From Kiritimatiellia bacterium (GTDB taxonomy: Bacteria; Verrucomicrobiota; Kiritimatiellia; RFP12; UBA1067): DNA of 5,034 nucleotides. The translations under genes and the position numbers were made by a program. Location: contig JAQWAM010000155.1 of the NCBI GenBank assembly GCA_028707675.1, forward strand, positions 1 through 5,034, in the 5' to 3' direction. Every line of letters starts with the position of its first letter. The first letter of the stretch is position 1. The notes under the pieces were generated by a model. That model ran no database searches. It was not told the origin of the DNA and worked only from the letters and a program-made list of their open reading frames with translations. Positions 1 through 4,204 of the stretch are shown here, piece by piece.

Positions 1-651
1 CAGCCACCTTGCCACCGCCGCGTTTTTCGACCGCACATGCAGTTTCTTGTAAATCCGCAAAACGTATGTGTTAACCGTCGCGAACGCCACGTTCAGCCGA
101 TCGGCGATCTCTTTATATGAGAAGCCCTGCGCCAGCAGTTCAAGAATCTCTTTCTCGCGCGGCGCCAGATCCCCGGTTTCGCCCTCGCCGCCGGACACGG
201 CGCCCGGAGCCGGCGCGGCCGGCCGGGTCTGCTTGCGGAAGGCGTCCACCACCTTGCGCGCCAGAGCGCTGGTCATCGGCGCCCCGCCGCGGTGGATGTC
301 GTGTATGGCCTCCATCAGATCACGCGCCCGGGCGGGCTTGACCAGATAGCCGTGCGCGCCCGCCGCCAAAGCCCGGAAAAGGTTGTCGGTGTCCTGGTAA
401 ACCGTGAGCATCACGATCTGCAGATCAGGCAGTTTTGCCGATAGCTGCCGAACACACTCGATGCCGTCCATGCCCGGCAGGTTGATGTCCATAACCGCCA
501 CCTGCGGATCCAGCGGAGGCGCCTGTTCCAGCGCCTCCTCGCCCGAGCCGAACGCGCCCACGCACCGGCAGTCCGCGTCGCGGTCCACAATCTCGCGCAG
601 CCCCGACCGCAACCGGCTGTCATCTTCAACAATTATAACGTTTATCGACAT
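1..651 (-). CDS. NarL/LuxR-family response regulator, C-terminal end outside window
   Basis: This is a two-component response regulator: a receiver domain takes a phosphate from a sensor kinase, and a LuxR-type helix-turn-helix then binds DNA. 217 codons are visible and the frame is still open at base 1, so a few C-terminal residues are missing; NarL-family members are usually about 205-220 residues. The receiver (about 1-120) has the acidic pair D10/D11, the phospho-acceptor D55 in VMDINLPGMDG, the switch residue T83 in MLTVYQD and the conserved K105 in GYLVKPA. A flexible Ala/Pro/Gly-rich linker (about 140-160) leads to a LuxR HTH starting at LAPREKEILELLAQG, with the usual KEIADRLNV and TVNTYVLRIYKKL helices. 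The ATG at 649-651 is chosen because the receiver starts right after it (MSINVIIVEDD) and an in-frame stop lies six codons upstream. The Shine-Dalgarno is weak. No cognate kinase is visible, so the target genes are unknown. Confidence 0.93.
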   Translation of the reverse strand, partial: MSINVIIVEDDSRLRSGLREIVDRDADCRCVGAFGSGEEALEQAPPLDPQVAVMDINLPGMDGIECVRQLSAKLPDLQIVMLTVYQDTDNLFRALAAGAHGYLVKPARARDLMEAIHDIHRGGAPMTSALARKVVDAFRKQTRPAAPAPGAVSGGEGETGDLAPREKEILELLAQGFSYKEIADRLNVAFATVNTYVLRIYKKLHVRSKNAAVARWL

Positions 652-701
652 AGCACCACAAATGGATCAACATTAAATGTGTTAAACCTTAACGTTATAA
701 T
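632..701. repeat. 11-bp inverted repeat spanning the regulator start
   Basis: ATTATAACGTT at 632-642, inside codons 4-7 of the response regulator, is repeated as its perfect reverse complement AACGTTATAAT at 691-701. The two arms flank the start codon. Each arm contains the palindromic core AACGTT. It could be a pair of binding sites for a dimeric regulator, possibly the NarL-type protein itself, or a chance match in AT-rich DNA. Confidence 0.4.
664..688. promoter_or_regulatory. Imperfect 25-bp dyad upstream of the response regulator
   Basis: The arms read GGATCAACA and TGTTAAACC around a 7-nt centre. Seven of nine arm positions are complementary, including the inner AACA/TGTT. The dyad lies 13 bp upstream of the regulator's ATG, where an operator or the transcription start would fall. 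I could not place a convincing -35/-10 pair for this gene in the AT-rich stretch 660-740, so the call rests on symmetry and position only. Confidence 0.3.
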
Positions 702-767
702 CGTCACTTGGCAATTACTAATCAATTTTACCAAGGCTGACGGATGCTGTTCAATGAAGTTGAATCG

Positions 768-787
768 CATCCGCGTTCATCCGTGTT
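768..787. repeat. Two tandem 10-bp units in the intergenic gap
   Basis: CATCCGCGTT (768-777) is followed directly by CATCCGTGTT (778-787), a 9/10 match. The flanks (GAATCG before, TCC after) look like decayed further units. Short tandem repeats of this CATCYGYGTT type are, from memory, common between genes in environmental bacterial genomes. I see no function here. The rest of 652-843 holds only the dyads and the tRNA promoter listed separately. Confidence 0.45.
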
Positions 788-799
788 TCCAAAATTGGG

Positions 800-828
800 T
801 TGCGGGCAGTGCCCGCATTAGTTATATT
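800..828 (+). promoter_or_regulatory. Sigma70-like promoter for tRNA-Ser
   Basis: TTGCGG at 800-805 (-35) and TATATT at 823-828 (-10, five of six consensus) are separated by 17 bp. Transcription would start near 835, giving a 5' leader of about 9 nt before the tRNA. The spacer is mostly a perfect 7-bp hairpin, TGCGGGC/GCCCGCA (801-817). A further 7-bp inverted repeat, GTTGCGG (799-805) and CCGCAAC (831-837), brackets the promoter. Confidence 0.6.
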
Positions 829-843
829 GACCGCAACTTTTAC

Positions 844-933
844 GGAGAGGTGGCAGAGCCTGGTTGAATGCACATGACTCGAAATCATGCGTGCCGCAAG
901 GTACCGGGGGTTCGAATCCCTCCCTCTCCGCCA
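844..933 (+). tRNA. tRNA-Ser (anticodon CGA), CCA encoded
   Basis: This is a class II (long variable arm) serine tRNA reading UCG codons. The acceptor GGAGAGG (844-850) pairs perfectly with CCTCTCC (923-929), followed by discriminator G930 and a genome-encoded CCA (931-933). The anticodon stem CATGA/TCATG (873-877, 885-889) closes the 7-nt loop CTCGAAA with anticodon CGA at 880-882. The extra arm around 890-905 is long, as in all serine tRNAs. The T-arm is GGGGG-TTCGAAT-CCCTC (906-922). It is transcribed alone from the promoter just upstream. Its last 19 bases plus AT recur 126 bp downstream. Confidence 0.97.
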
Positions 934-935
934 AT
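915..935 (+). repeat. 21-bp direct repeat, copy 1 (tRNA-Ser 3' end)
   Basis: The 3' end of tRNA-Ser, from the T-loop AAT through the T-stem, acceptor strand and CCA plus AT, matches 1041-1061 base for base. The flanking bases differ on both sides (914 versus 1040, 936 versus 1062). A tRNA 3' end with a downstream direct repeat is the classical footprint of site-specific integration. Confidence 0.9.
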
Positions 936-1040
936 CCCATTGGCGCCGGGAGGGACGAGAACACCCGCAGAGGGGTTCGACCGCCTGCGTAGCAGGCAGA
1001 GGCCGCACCGGAGCGTGCGGCAACGAGCGTGGCGAGTGGC
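936..1040. other. Hairpin-rich non-coding insert between the tRNA-end repeats
   Basis: These 105 bp lie between the two copies of the tRNA 3' end and hold no credible gene. Perfect hairpins are CGCCAAT/ATTGGCG (929-935 with 939-945, starting in the tRNA end), GCCTGC/GCAGGC (983-988 with 992-997) and CCGCAC/GTGCGG (1003-1008 with 1015-1020). A weaker one, ACCC/GGGT (963-966 with 973-976), is closed by a T-loop-like GGTTCGA at 974-980. GGGAGGGA at 948-955 is fully complementary to TCCCTCCC at 1043-1050, so 948-1050 can fold as a closed multi-branch structure. It could be the scar of an integrated element, a small structured RNA or a heavily decayed tRNA duplicate. Open frames through it on either strand are artefacts of the tRNA and its repeat. 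Confidence 0.6.
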
Positions 1041-1061
1041 AATCCCTCCCTCTCCGCCAAT
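1041..1061 (+). repeat. 21-bp direct repeat, copy 2 (att-like)
   Basis: Exact second copy of 915-935. Upstream of it the T-loop bases TTCG are missing (GTGGC precedes AAT), so it is not the end of a second functional tRNA. Its position fits the distal attachment site of an element integrated at tRNA-Ser, or a partial tRNA duplication. Confidence 0.85.
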
Positions 1062-1064
1062 ACA

Positions 1065-1090
1065 AAAGAAACCTGTCGCCGGGGTTCTTT
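1065..1090. terminator. Candidate bidirectional terminator between tRNA-Ser and the lipoprotein gene
   Basis: AAAGAAACC (1065-1073) pairs with GGTTCTTT (1083-1090) with one bulged A. The arm is A-rich on one side and T-rich on the other, so a U-rich run follows the stem on either strand; the minus strand gives TTTCTTTTG. A second perfect hairpin, CTTTCG/CGAAAG, lies at 1087-1104. The genes on the two sides converge here, which is where a shared terminator is expected. The stem is weak, so this is tentative. The remaining bases to 1180 show no gene. Confidence 0.35.
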
Positions 1091-1180
1091 CGCTTGTACG
1101 AAAGCTGAAGTTCCGGATTATTTCCCGAGAGTTTCCTTAATCACGGGCAAGACCGCCTGGGCCCAGCCCCCGTAGCCCTT

Positions 1181-1423
1181 CTACTTTTTCTTGTCGTGAA
1201 GCTGGTCGCCGGCCACGGCGCCTGCCGCGCCCCCGACCGCCGCTCCTATAACCGCGCCCGTGCCGCGGTTGCCGCTGCCCGCCGCCGCCGAACCTATCAG
1301 CGCGCCGCCGGCCGCGCCTGCCGCGCCGCCGAGCACAGCCCCCTCATGGCCGTCCATAGACTGGCAGCCGGTCAGCGCGAGCGCCAAAAACGACGCGACA
1401 ATTCCAAACGCATTTGTTTTCAT
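1181..1423 (-). CDS. Small glycine-zipper lipoprotein
   Basis: An 80-residue envelope lipoprotein of unknown specific function. The N-terminus is a type II signal peptide with lipobox LTGC (17-20), so signal peptidase II would leave lipidated Cys20. The +2 residue is Gln rather than Asp, which favours sorting to the outer membrane by the E. coli rule. Residues 28-73 are almost only Gly, Ala, Val, Ile and Ser with repeated GxxxG spacing (GAVLGGAAGAAGG, then GAVIGAAVGGAAGAVAG). This is a pair of glycine-zipper segments that can pack as two membrane helices. The tail is charged (DQLHDKKK). Size and layout resemble OsmB-like and other glycine-zipper 2TM proteins, but I do not assign a symbol. The start is set by AGGAG 8 nt upstream. 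It has its own promoter and appears monocistronic, transcribed towards the tRNA. Confidence 0.88.
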   Translation of the reverse strand: MKTNAFGIVASFLALALTGCQSMDGHEGAVLGGAAGAAGGALIGSAAAGSGNRGTGAVIGAAVGGAAGAVAGDQLHDKKK

Positions 1424-1431
1424 CGTATAGT

Positions 1432-1436
1432 CTCCT
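1432..1436 (-). promoter_or_regulatory. Ribosome binding site of the lipoprotein gene
   Basis: AGGAG on the minus strand, 8 nt before the ATG at 1421-1423. It fixes this start. Confidence 0.8.
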
Positions 1437-1462
1437 CATAGAAAACTTCCTAAAGTGAACAT

Positions 1463-1491
1463 ACTATATCAAATCACCATGAAATTGTCAG
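1463..1491 (-). promoter_or_regulatory. Sigma70-like promoter of the lipoprotein gene, overlapping the nfo 3' end
   Basis: On the minus strand CTGACA (1486-1491, five of six consensus) and TATAGT (1463-1468, five of six) are separated by exactly 17 bp. Transcription would begin near 1456, giving a leader of about 33 nt with a good Shine-Dalgarno. The -35 box overlaps the nfo stop codon at 1488-1490, so the lipoprotein can be expressed independently of nfo. Confidence 0.7.
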
Positions 1492-2336
1492 CCGCACCCC
1501 GCCATCTCCATCAACTGCCGTATCTCCTGCTCCCATATCTCCTCGTTGGGCGTCTCAAGCACGAGCGGCATGTTCTCAAACCGCGAGTCCTTCATGATGC
1601 ACCGGAAGACCTCGATCCCCAGCAGTCCTGACCCGAGCGACTCGTGCCGGTCCTTGTGCGAGTTGAATTCGACCTTGGAGTCGTTGAGATGCATGCCGCG
1701 CAGGTAGCCGACCCCCACCGTTTTATCGAAATGCTCCATAGTCCTCAAGAACCCGTCGCGCTCGCGCAGATCGAAGCCCGCCGCGAACGCGTGCATGGTG
1801 TCCAGGCAGAAGCCGACCCGCGATTTGTCGTCAACCCCGTCCAAGATCATGCGCAGCTCCTCGAAGGTAGAGCCGAGGTTGCCCCCGCTGCCCGCCGTGT
1901 TCTCGACCACCAGCGTGACCCCGCTCGTCCGCGCTATGGCATTGTTCATCGATTCCGCCACGCGCGCGCACGCCGCTTCCGCAGTCAGCAGGCGCAGGTG
2001 GCTGCCGGGGTGGAAATTCAGCTTGTCGAGGCCGAGCGCCATGCACCGTCCCAGCTCATCCAGCAGCGAAGCCATGGACTTCGCGTGCGCATCCTCGTCC
2101 GGATTCGCCAGATTGATCAGGTAGCCCGCGTGCGGCAGGATCTGCCGAGCTGTGTAGCCGTCCGCGGCCATACGCTCTTTAAACGCCTGGATGTCCGCAT
2201 CGGCGTACGGCGCGGCCGTCCACTGCCGCTGGTTCTTCACAAACATGCCGAAGCCGGTGGCTCCCAGCGCTTTCGCGTTCTTGGGCGCGTTGCACACGCC
2301 GCCGCCTATCGAAACATGCGGCCCGATAAAATACAT
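1488..2336 (-). CDS. nfo: Deoxyribonuclease IV (endonuclease IV, AP endonuclease)
   Basis: This cytoplasmic base-excision repair enzyme cuts the phosphodiester bond 5' to abasic sites and removes blocked 3' ends. It has a TIM-barrel fold with a trinuclear zinc site. The 282-residue protein has all nine metal ligands known from E. coli Nfo, at the same numbering: H69 (LPHAGYLIN), H109 (NFHPG), E145 (VVENTAG), D179 and H182 (CLDTMH), H216 (GMHLNDS), D229 and H231 (KDRHE) and E261 (LETP). The N-terminus MYFIGPHVSIGGG is the family start. I therefore use the ATG at 2334-2336, preceded by AAAGGTG, and not the ATG 13 codons upstream, which sits in the likely -10 box. The gene is divergent from the ThuA-domain gene, and the lipoprotein gene follows on the same strand after a separate promoter. 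Nothing suggests damage or truncation. Confidence 0.97.
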   Translation of the reverse strand: MYFIGPHVSIGGGVCNAPKNAKALGATGFGMFVKNQRQWTAAPYADADIQAFKERMAADGYTARQILPHAGYLINLANPDEDAHAKSMASLLDELGRCMALGLDKLNFHPGSHLRLLTAEAACARVAESMNNAIARTSGVTLVVENTAGSGGNLGSTFEELRMILDGVDDKSRVGFCLDTMHAFAAGFDLRERDGFLRTMEHFDKTVGVGYLRGMHLNDSKVEFNSHKDRHESLGSGLLGIEVFRCIMKDSRFENMPLVLETPNEEIWEQEIRQLMEMAGCG

Positions 2337-2341
2337 GCTTT

Positions 2342-2348
2342 CACCTTT
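2342..2348 (-). promoter_or_regulatory. Ribosome binding site deciding the nfo start
   Basis: AAAGGTG on the minus strand lies 5 nt before the ATG at 2334-2336. It supports the shorter, family-typical N-terminus over the upstream ATG at 2373-2375. Confidence 0.65.
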
Positions 2349-2373
2349 CTTAACACTTTTCCGTCCGCCTCTC

Positions 2374-2403
2374 ATGATAAATGGACGCGGACTGCGGCGG
2401 CAA
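2374..2403 (-). promoter_or_regulatory. Candidate nfo promoter
   Basis: On the minus strand TTGCCG (2398-2403) and TATCAT (2374-2379, five of six consensus) are separated by 18 bp. Transcription would start near 2367, about 30 nt before the nfo ATG. The -35 match is moderate (four of six). Confidence 0.45.
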
Positions 2404-2417
2404 GTCTATTACGACGG

Positions 2418-2429
2418 ATCCCGCGGGAT
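2418..2429. promoter_or_regulatory. 12-bp perfect palindrome between divergent nfo and the ThuA-domain gene
   Basis: ATCCCGCGGGAT is perfectly self-complementary and sits just upstream of the candidate nfo -35 box, about 40 bp from the -35 region of the opposite promoter. It could be an operator for either gene, but a single copy may be chance. Confidence 0.25.
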
Positions 2430-2470
2430 GGCCGACGCAATGAGACCTGGTGATCAATGGGCGGCAAACA

Positions 2471-2499
2471 TTGTGCGGCTACAGGCTTTCTGGTATGAT
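2471..2499 (+). promoter_or_regulatory. Promoter of the ThuA-domain gene (extended -10)
   Basis: TATGAT at 2494-2499 matches five of six -10 positions and is preceded by TGG, giving an extended -10 (TGnTATGAT). A poor -35, TTGTGC (2471-2476), lies 17 bp upstream, which is typical for extended -10 promoters. The leader would be about 24 nt. Confidence 0.6.
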
Positions 2500-2517
2500 C
2501 CTAGGATAAAGCGAGCT

Positions 2518-2522
2518 AGGAG
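2518..2522 (+). promoter_or_regulatory. Ribosome binding site of the ThuA-domain gene
   Basis: AGGAG lies 7 nt before the ATG at 2530-2532. It decides this start against a frame that stays open far upstream. Confidence 0.85.
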
Positions 2523-2529
2523 TATCGAA

Positions 2530-3405
2530 ATGAGAAGATTGACGATGGCGGCTGTTGGCGTTTGGGCGATGGCGGTAACGGCAGAGGCGCAGGCGCTCAA
2601 GCCGGTGCCATTGGACGACGCCGCCAAGATGGGCGGCTTGATCGGCGACAGGCTGACGGCGCGGCCCGCCAAACCGCGCAAGGCGCTGGTCTTCTGGCGC
2701 TGCGAGGGATATGTGCACGGCGAGGCGATCAAGTACGGCAACAAGGCGCTGGAGACGGCCGCGCGGCAGACCAAGGCTTTTGACGCCGCGTTCTCGTGCG
2801 ACTACCGCTCGCTGACCGACAAGAAGACTCTCATGAGCTACGACGCGCTGGTGCTGAACAACACCACGCATCTGAACACCAAGGGGCATCCGGAACTGGG
2901 TCCGAACCTGCTGGACTTCGTGCGGGCAGGCCGCGGTCTGTGCGTGATCCATGCCGGGGCCGACGGCTTTTACGAGTGCCCGGAAGTCGCGGAACTTATC
3001 GGAGGGCTGTTTGACGGGCATCCGTGGCACGCCAAAGGCGATTGGGCGTTCAAGCTCGACGAGCCCGGCCATCCGCTGAACCGCGCGTTCGGTGGCCGGG
3101 GGTTCAAAGCCGGTGACGAGATCTACCAGCAAAAGACGCCGCCGTATGACCGCGCCAAGCTGCGGATTCTGGTTTCGCTCGACTTCGGCGACGCGGCGAC
3201 GGCCGCGGCCAAGGGTCAGAAGCGCGCGGACAATGATTACGCGGTGAGCTGGGTGCGGCCTTACGGCAAGGGCAGGGTGTTTTACACCTCCTTCGCGCAC
3301 GACAAGCGCGCCTATCTGGACCGCGCCCGTCTTTGGCATATTCTGGACGGCTTGCAATATACGCTGGGGGACCTTAAGGCGGACGACCGGCCCGGCGGCA
3401 AATAA
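2530..3405 (+). CDS. Exported ThuA-domain protein
   Basis: A 291-residue protein with a signal peptide followed by a ThuA (trehalose utilisation) domain, a class I glutamine amidotransferase-like fold. The N-terminus has basic residues (MRR), a hydrophobic stretch (about 5-17) and an AEAQA cleavage region (18-22), so the mature protein is probably periplasmic or secreted. The domain runs from KALVFWRCEGYVHG (51-64) to about 280. Family-type stretches are YDALVLNNTTH (104-114), GLCVIHAGADGFYE (136-149), DEIYQ (196-200) and SWVRPYGKGRVFYTSFAHD (240-258). Rhizobial ThuA acts with the oxidoreductase ThuB in disaccharide catabolism through 3-keto sugars. Exported ThuA-like proteins often sit near sugar or glycoside genes in PVC-group bacteria, but no such partner is visible here, so the substrate is unknown. 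The short N-terminus is chosen because signal peptide, AGGAG and promoter all agree. The gene stands alone, with about 130 bp before the next. Confidence 0.88.
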   Translation: MRRLTMAAVGVWAMAVTAEAQALKPVPLDDAAKMGGLIGDRLTARPAKPRKALVFWRCEGYVHGEAIKYGNKALETAARQTKAFDAAFSCDYRSLTDKKTLMSYDALVLNNTTHLNTKGHPELGPNLLDFVRAGRGLCVIHAGADGFYECPEVAELIGGLFDGHPWHAKGDWAFKLDEPGHPLNRAFGGRGFKAGDEIYQQKTPPYDRAKLRILVSLDFGDAATAAAKGQKRADNDYAVSWVRPYGKGRVFYTSFAHDKRAYLDRARLWHILDGLQYTLGDLKADDRPGGK

Positions 3406-3478
3406 GCGTTTGGAAGGATGGCGGTTAAGGATCGTTATTCGCTTTTGCACTCTTATCGCGGTTCGTTCGGCTTTGCTT

Positions 3479-3505
3479 TTGACATTACGGGTGTCCGGTT
3501 GTAAT
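3479..3505 (+). promoter_or_regulatory. Candidate promoter of the TetR-family regulator
   Basis: TTGACA at 3479-3484 is a perfect -35. The best -10, TGTAAT at 3500-3505 (five of six), is only 15 bp away; at 17 bp the match is poor (TAATTT). The short spacer suggests a weak or regulated promoter. Transcription would start near 3512, leaving a leader of roughly 25 nt. The rest of 3406-3478 shows neither a gene nor a convincing terminator for the upstream gene. Confidence 0.5.
3484..3505. promoter_or_regulatory. ATTAC-N12-GTAAT dyad, possible TetR autoregulatory operator
   Basis: ATTAC (3484-3488) and its reverse complement GTAAT (3501-3505) enclose 12 bp. They lie exactly between, and partly over, the -35 and -10 boxes of the regulator's promoter. 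TetR-family dimers bind dyads in this position to block their own transcription. The half-sites are short, so this is an inference from position. Confidence 0.4.
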
Positions 3506-3524
3506 TTAAGCGCGTGTTTTAAAC

Positions 3525-3530
3525 AGGAGG
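3525..3530 (+). promoter_or_regulatory. Strong ribosome binding site for a TTG start
   Basis: AGGAGG is followed 5 nt later by TTG at 3536-3538. No ATG or GTG fits this spacing in frame, so it identifies TTG as the start of the regulator. Confidence 0.8.
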
Positions 3531-3535
3531 GCTTT

Positions 3536-4198
3536 TTGGATCAGACTCAAAACAGCGCGCGGGACAGCCGGGAAAGCCCTGGCACGCAGGAGCGCATATT
3601 GAACGCGGCGGCTAAGGTTTTTGCCGGTCACGGTTACAAAGACGCGACCATCAGGATGATCTGCGCGGAGGCGGGCGTCAACGTGGCTCTGGTGAATTAC
3701 TACTTCAGATCCAAGGCCGAGCTGTACAAGGCGGTGATAGCCAAGCTGTTCGAGAATGTCGCTAAGCCCATGATGTCGATACCGGACGCGGTCCGGGACG
3801 AGGCGACATGGCGCGACGCGATGCGCTTATGGGTGCGGCGGGCCATCGCCATCTGCGCGGCCACCAGACCGCCTGAGAGCTGGGTGGCGCGCCTGATGGG
3901 CATGGAGTCCTGCGTGCCTTCCGACATGGCGCAAGACATAGAGCGTAAATTTTCAGTGCCGATGCGGCAGTGCTTCCGTCGGCTGCTGGGTATGGCGATA
4001 GACGGAGGGGACGATGCCGCGCTTAATCTGTGGCACAGCTCGATCAACGCGCAGTGCGTGGTTTACGCGCTGGCCAAGCCCGGTTGGGCCGAGCGTTTCT
4101 GCCCGCCCGGGATCGGGCGGGAGCGGTGGCTGGACATGGTGGCCGAGCATATTTGCGAAGGGGTCTTCGCGCGCCTTTCCTTCCGGCGCGAGGGGTAG
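3536..4198 (+). CDS. TetR/AcrR-family transcriptional regulator, CecR (YbiH)-like
   Basis: A 220-residue dimeric DNA-binding regulator in the cytoplasm. The TetR N-terminal domain spans about 16-75: TQERILNAAAKVFAGHGY, then TIRMICAEAGVNVALVNYYF as helix-turn-helix, then RSKAELYKAV. The C-terminal ligand domain (about 90-215) has the spacing of the CecR/YbiH type: ESWVARLMGMES with VPSD (128-130), a helix ending in the phi-P-M stretch SVPMRQCFRRLLG, then SSINAQCVVYALAKPGW. CecR of E. coli responds to certain antibiotics and controls transport genes; the ligand here cannot be read. The TTG start is chosen from AGGAGG 5 nt upstream. The frame is open for 42 more codons upstream, but that stretch covers the promoter and has no family similarity. 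The stop is 6 nt from the next gene, so the TPR protein is the likely co-transcribed partner. A dyad in the promoter suggests autorepression. Confidence 0.9.
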   Translation: MDQTQNSARDSRESPGTQERILNAAAKVFAGHGYKDATIRMICAEAGVNVALVNYYFRSKAELYKAVIAKLFENVAKPMMSIPDAVRDEATWRDAMRLWVRRAIAICAATRPPESWVARLMGMESCVPSDMAQDIERKFSVPMRQCFRRLLGMAIDGGDDAALNLWHSSINAQCVVYALAKPGWAERFCPPGIGRERWLDMVAEHICEGVFARLSFRREG

Positions 4199-4204
4199 TT
4201 TGCT

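Noticed and set aside
970..1059. Second tRNA gene ending at the duplicated CCA
   Set aside because: No acceptor 5' strand, anticodon arm or TTCG T-loop is present at the right distance. At best it is a decayed pseudo-tRNA.
751..1065. Minus-strand open frame of about 104 codons (and an overlapping 80-codon one) with repeated WRRGRD / AEREG peptides
   Set aside because: They are antisense to tRNA-Ser and its duplicated 3' end. The repeated peptide comes from the DNA direct repeat, and such antisense-tRNA frames are common spurious annotations.
868..1140. Plus-strand open frame with IPPSPPI repeated
   Set aside because: It is a translation of the tRNA and its repeat, has no Shine-Dalgarno, and starts inside the tRNA.
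1157..1166. CTGGGCCCAG palindrome downstream of the lipoprotein gene as a terminator
   Set aside because: The arms leave no loop and no T-run follows in either direction.
1644..2453. 269-codon plus-strand open frame
   Set aside because: It is antisense to nfo, whose nine catalytic residues are intact. The frame is open because of GC-rich codon bias, and it has no recognisable domain.
2191..2529. N-terminal extension of the ThuA-domain protein
   Set aside because: It would run antisense through the nfo 5' end and both promoters and would bury the signal peptide. AGGAG fixes the start at 2530.
2479..3450. 323-codon minus-strand open frame
   Set aside because: It is the shadow of the ThuA-domain gene, which has promoter, ribosome binding site and signal peptide. 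The antisense product has no recognisable domain.
3410..3535. ATG at 3410 as start of the TetR regulator
   Set aside because: The extra 42 codons cover the likely promoter and dyad and have no TetR similarity. The strong AGGAGG-TTG pair gives a normal N-terminus.
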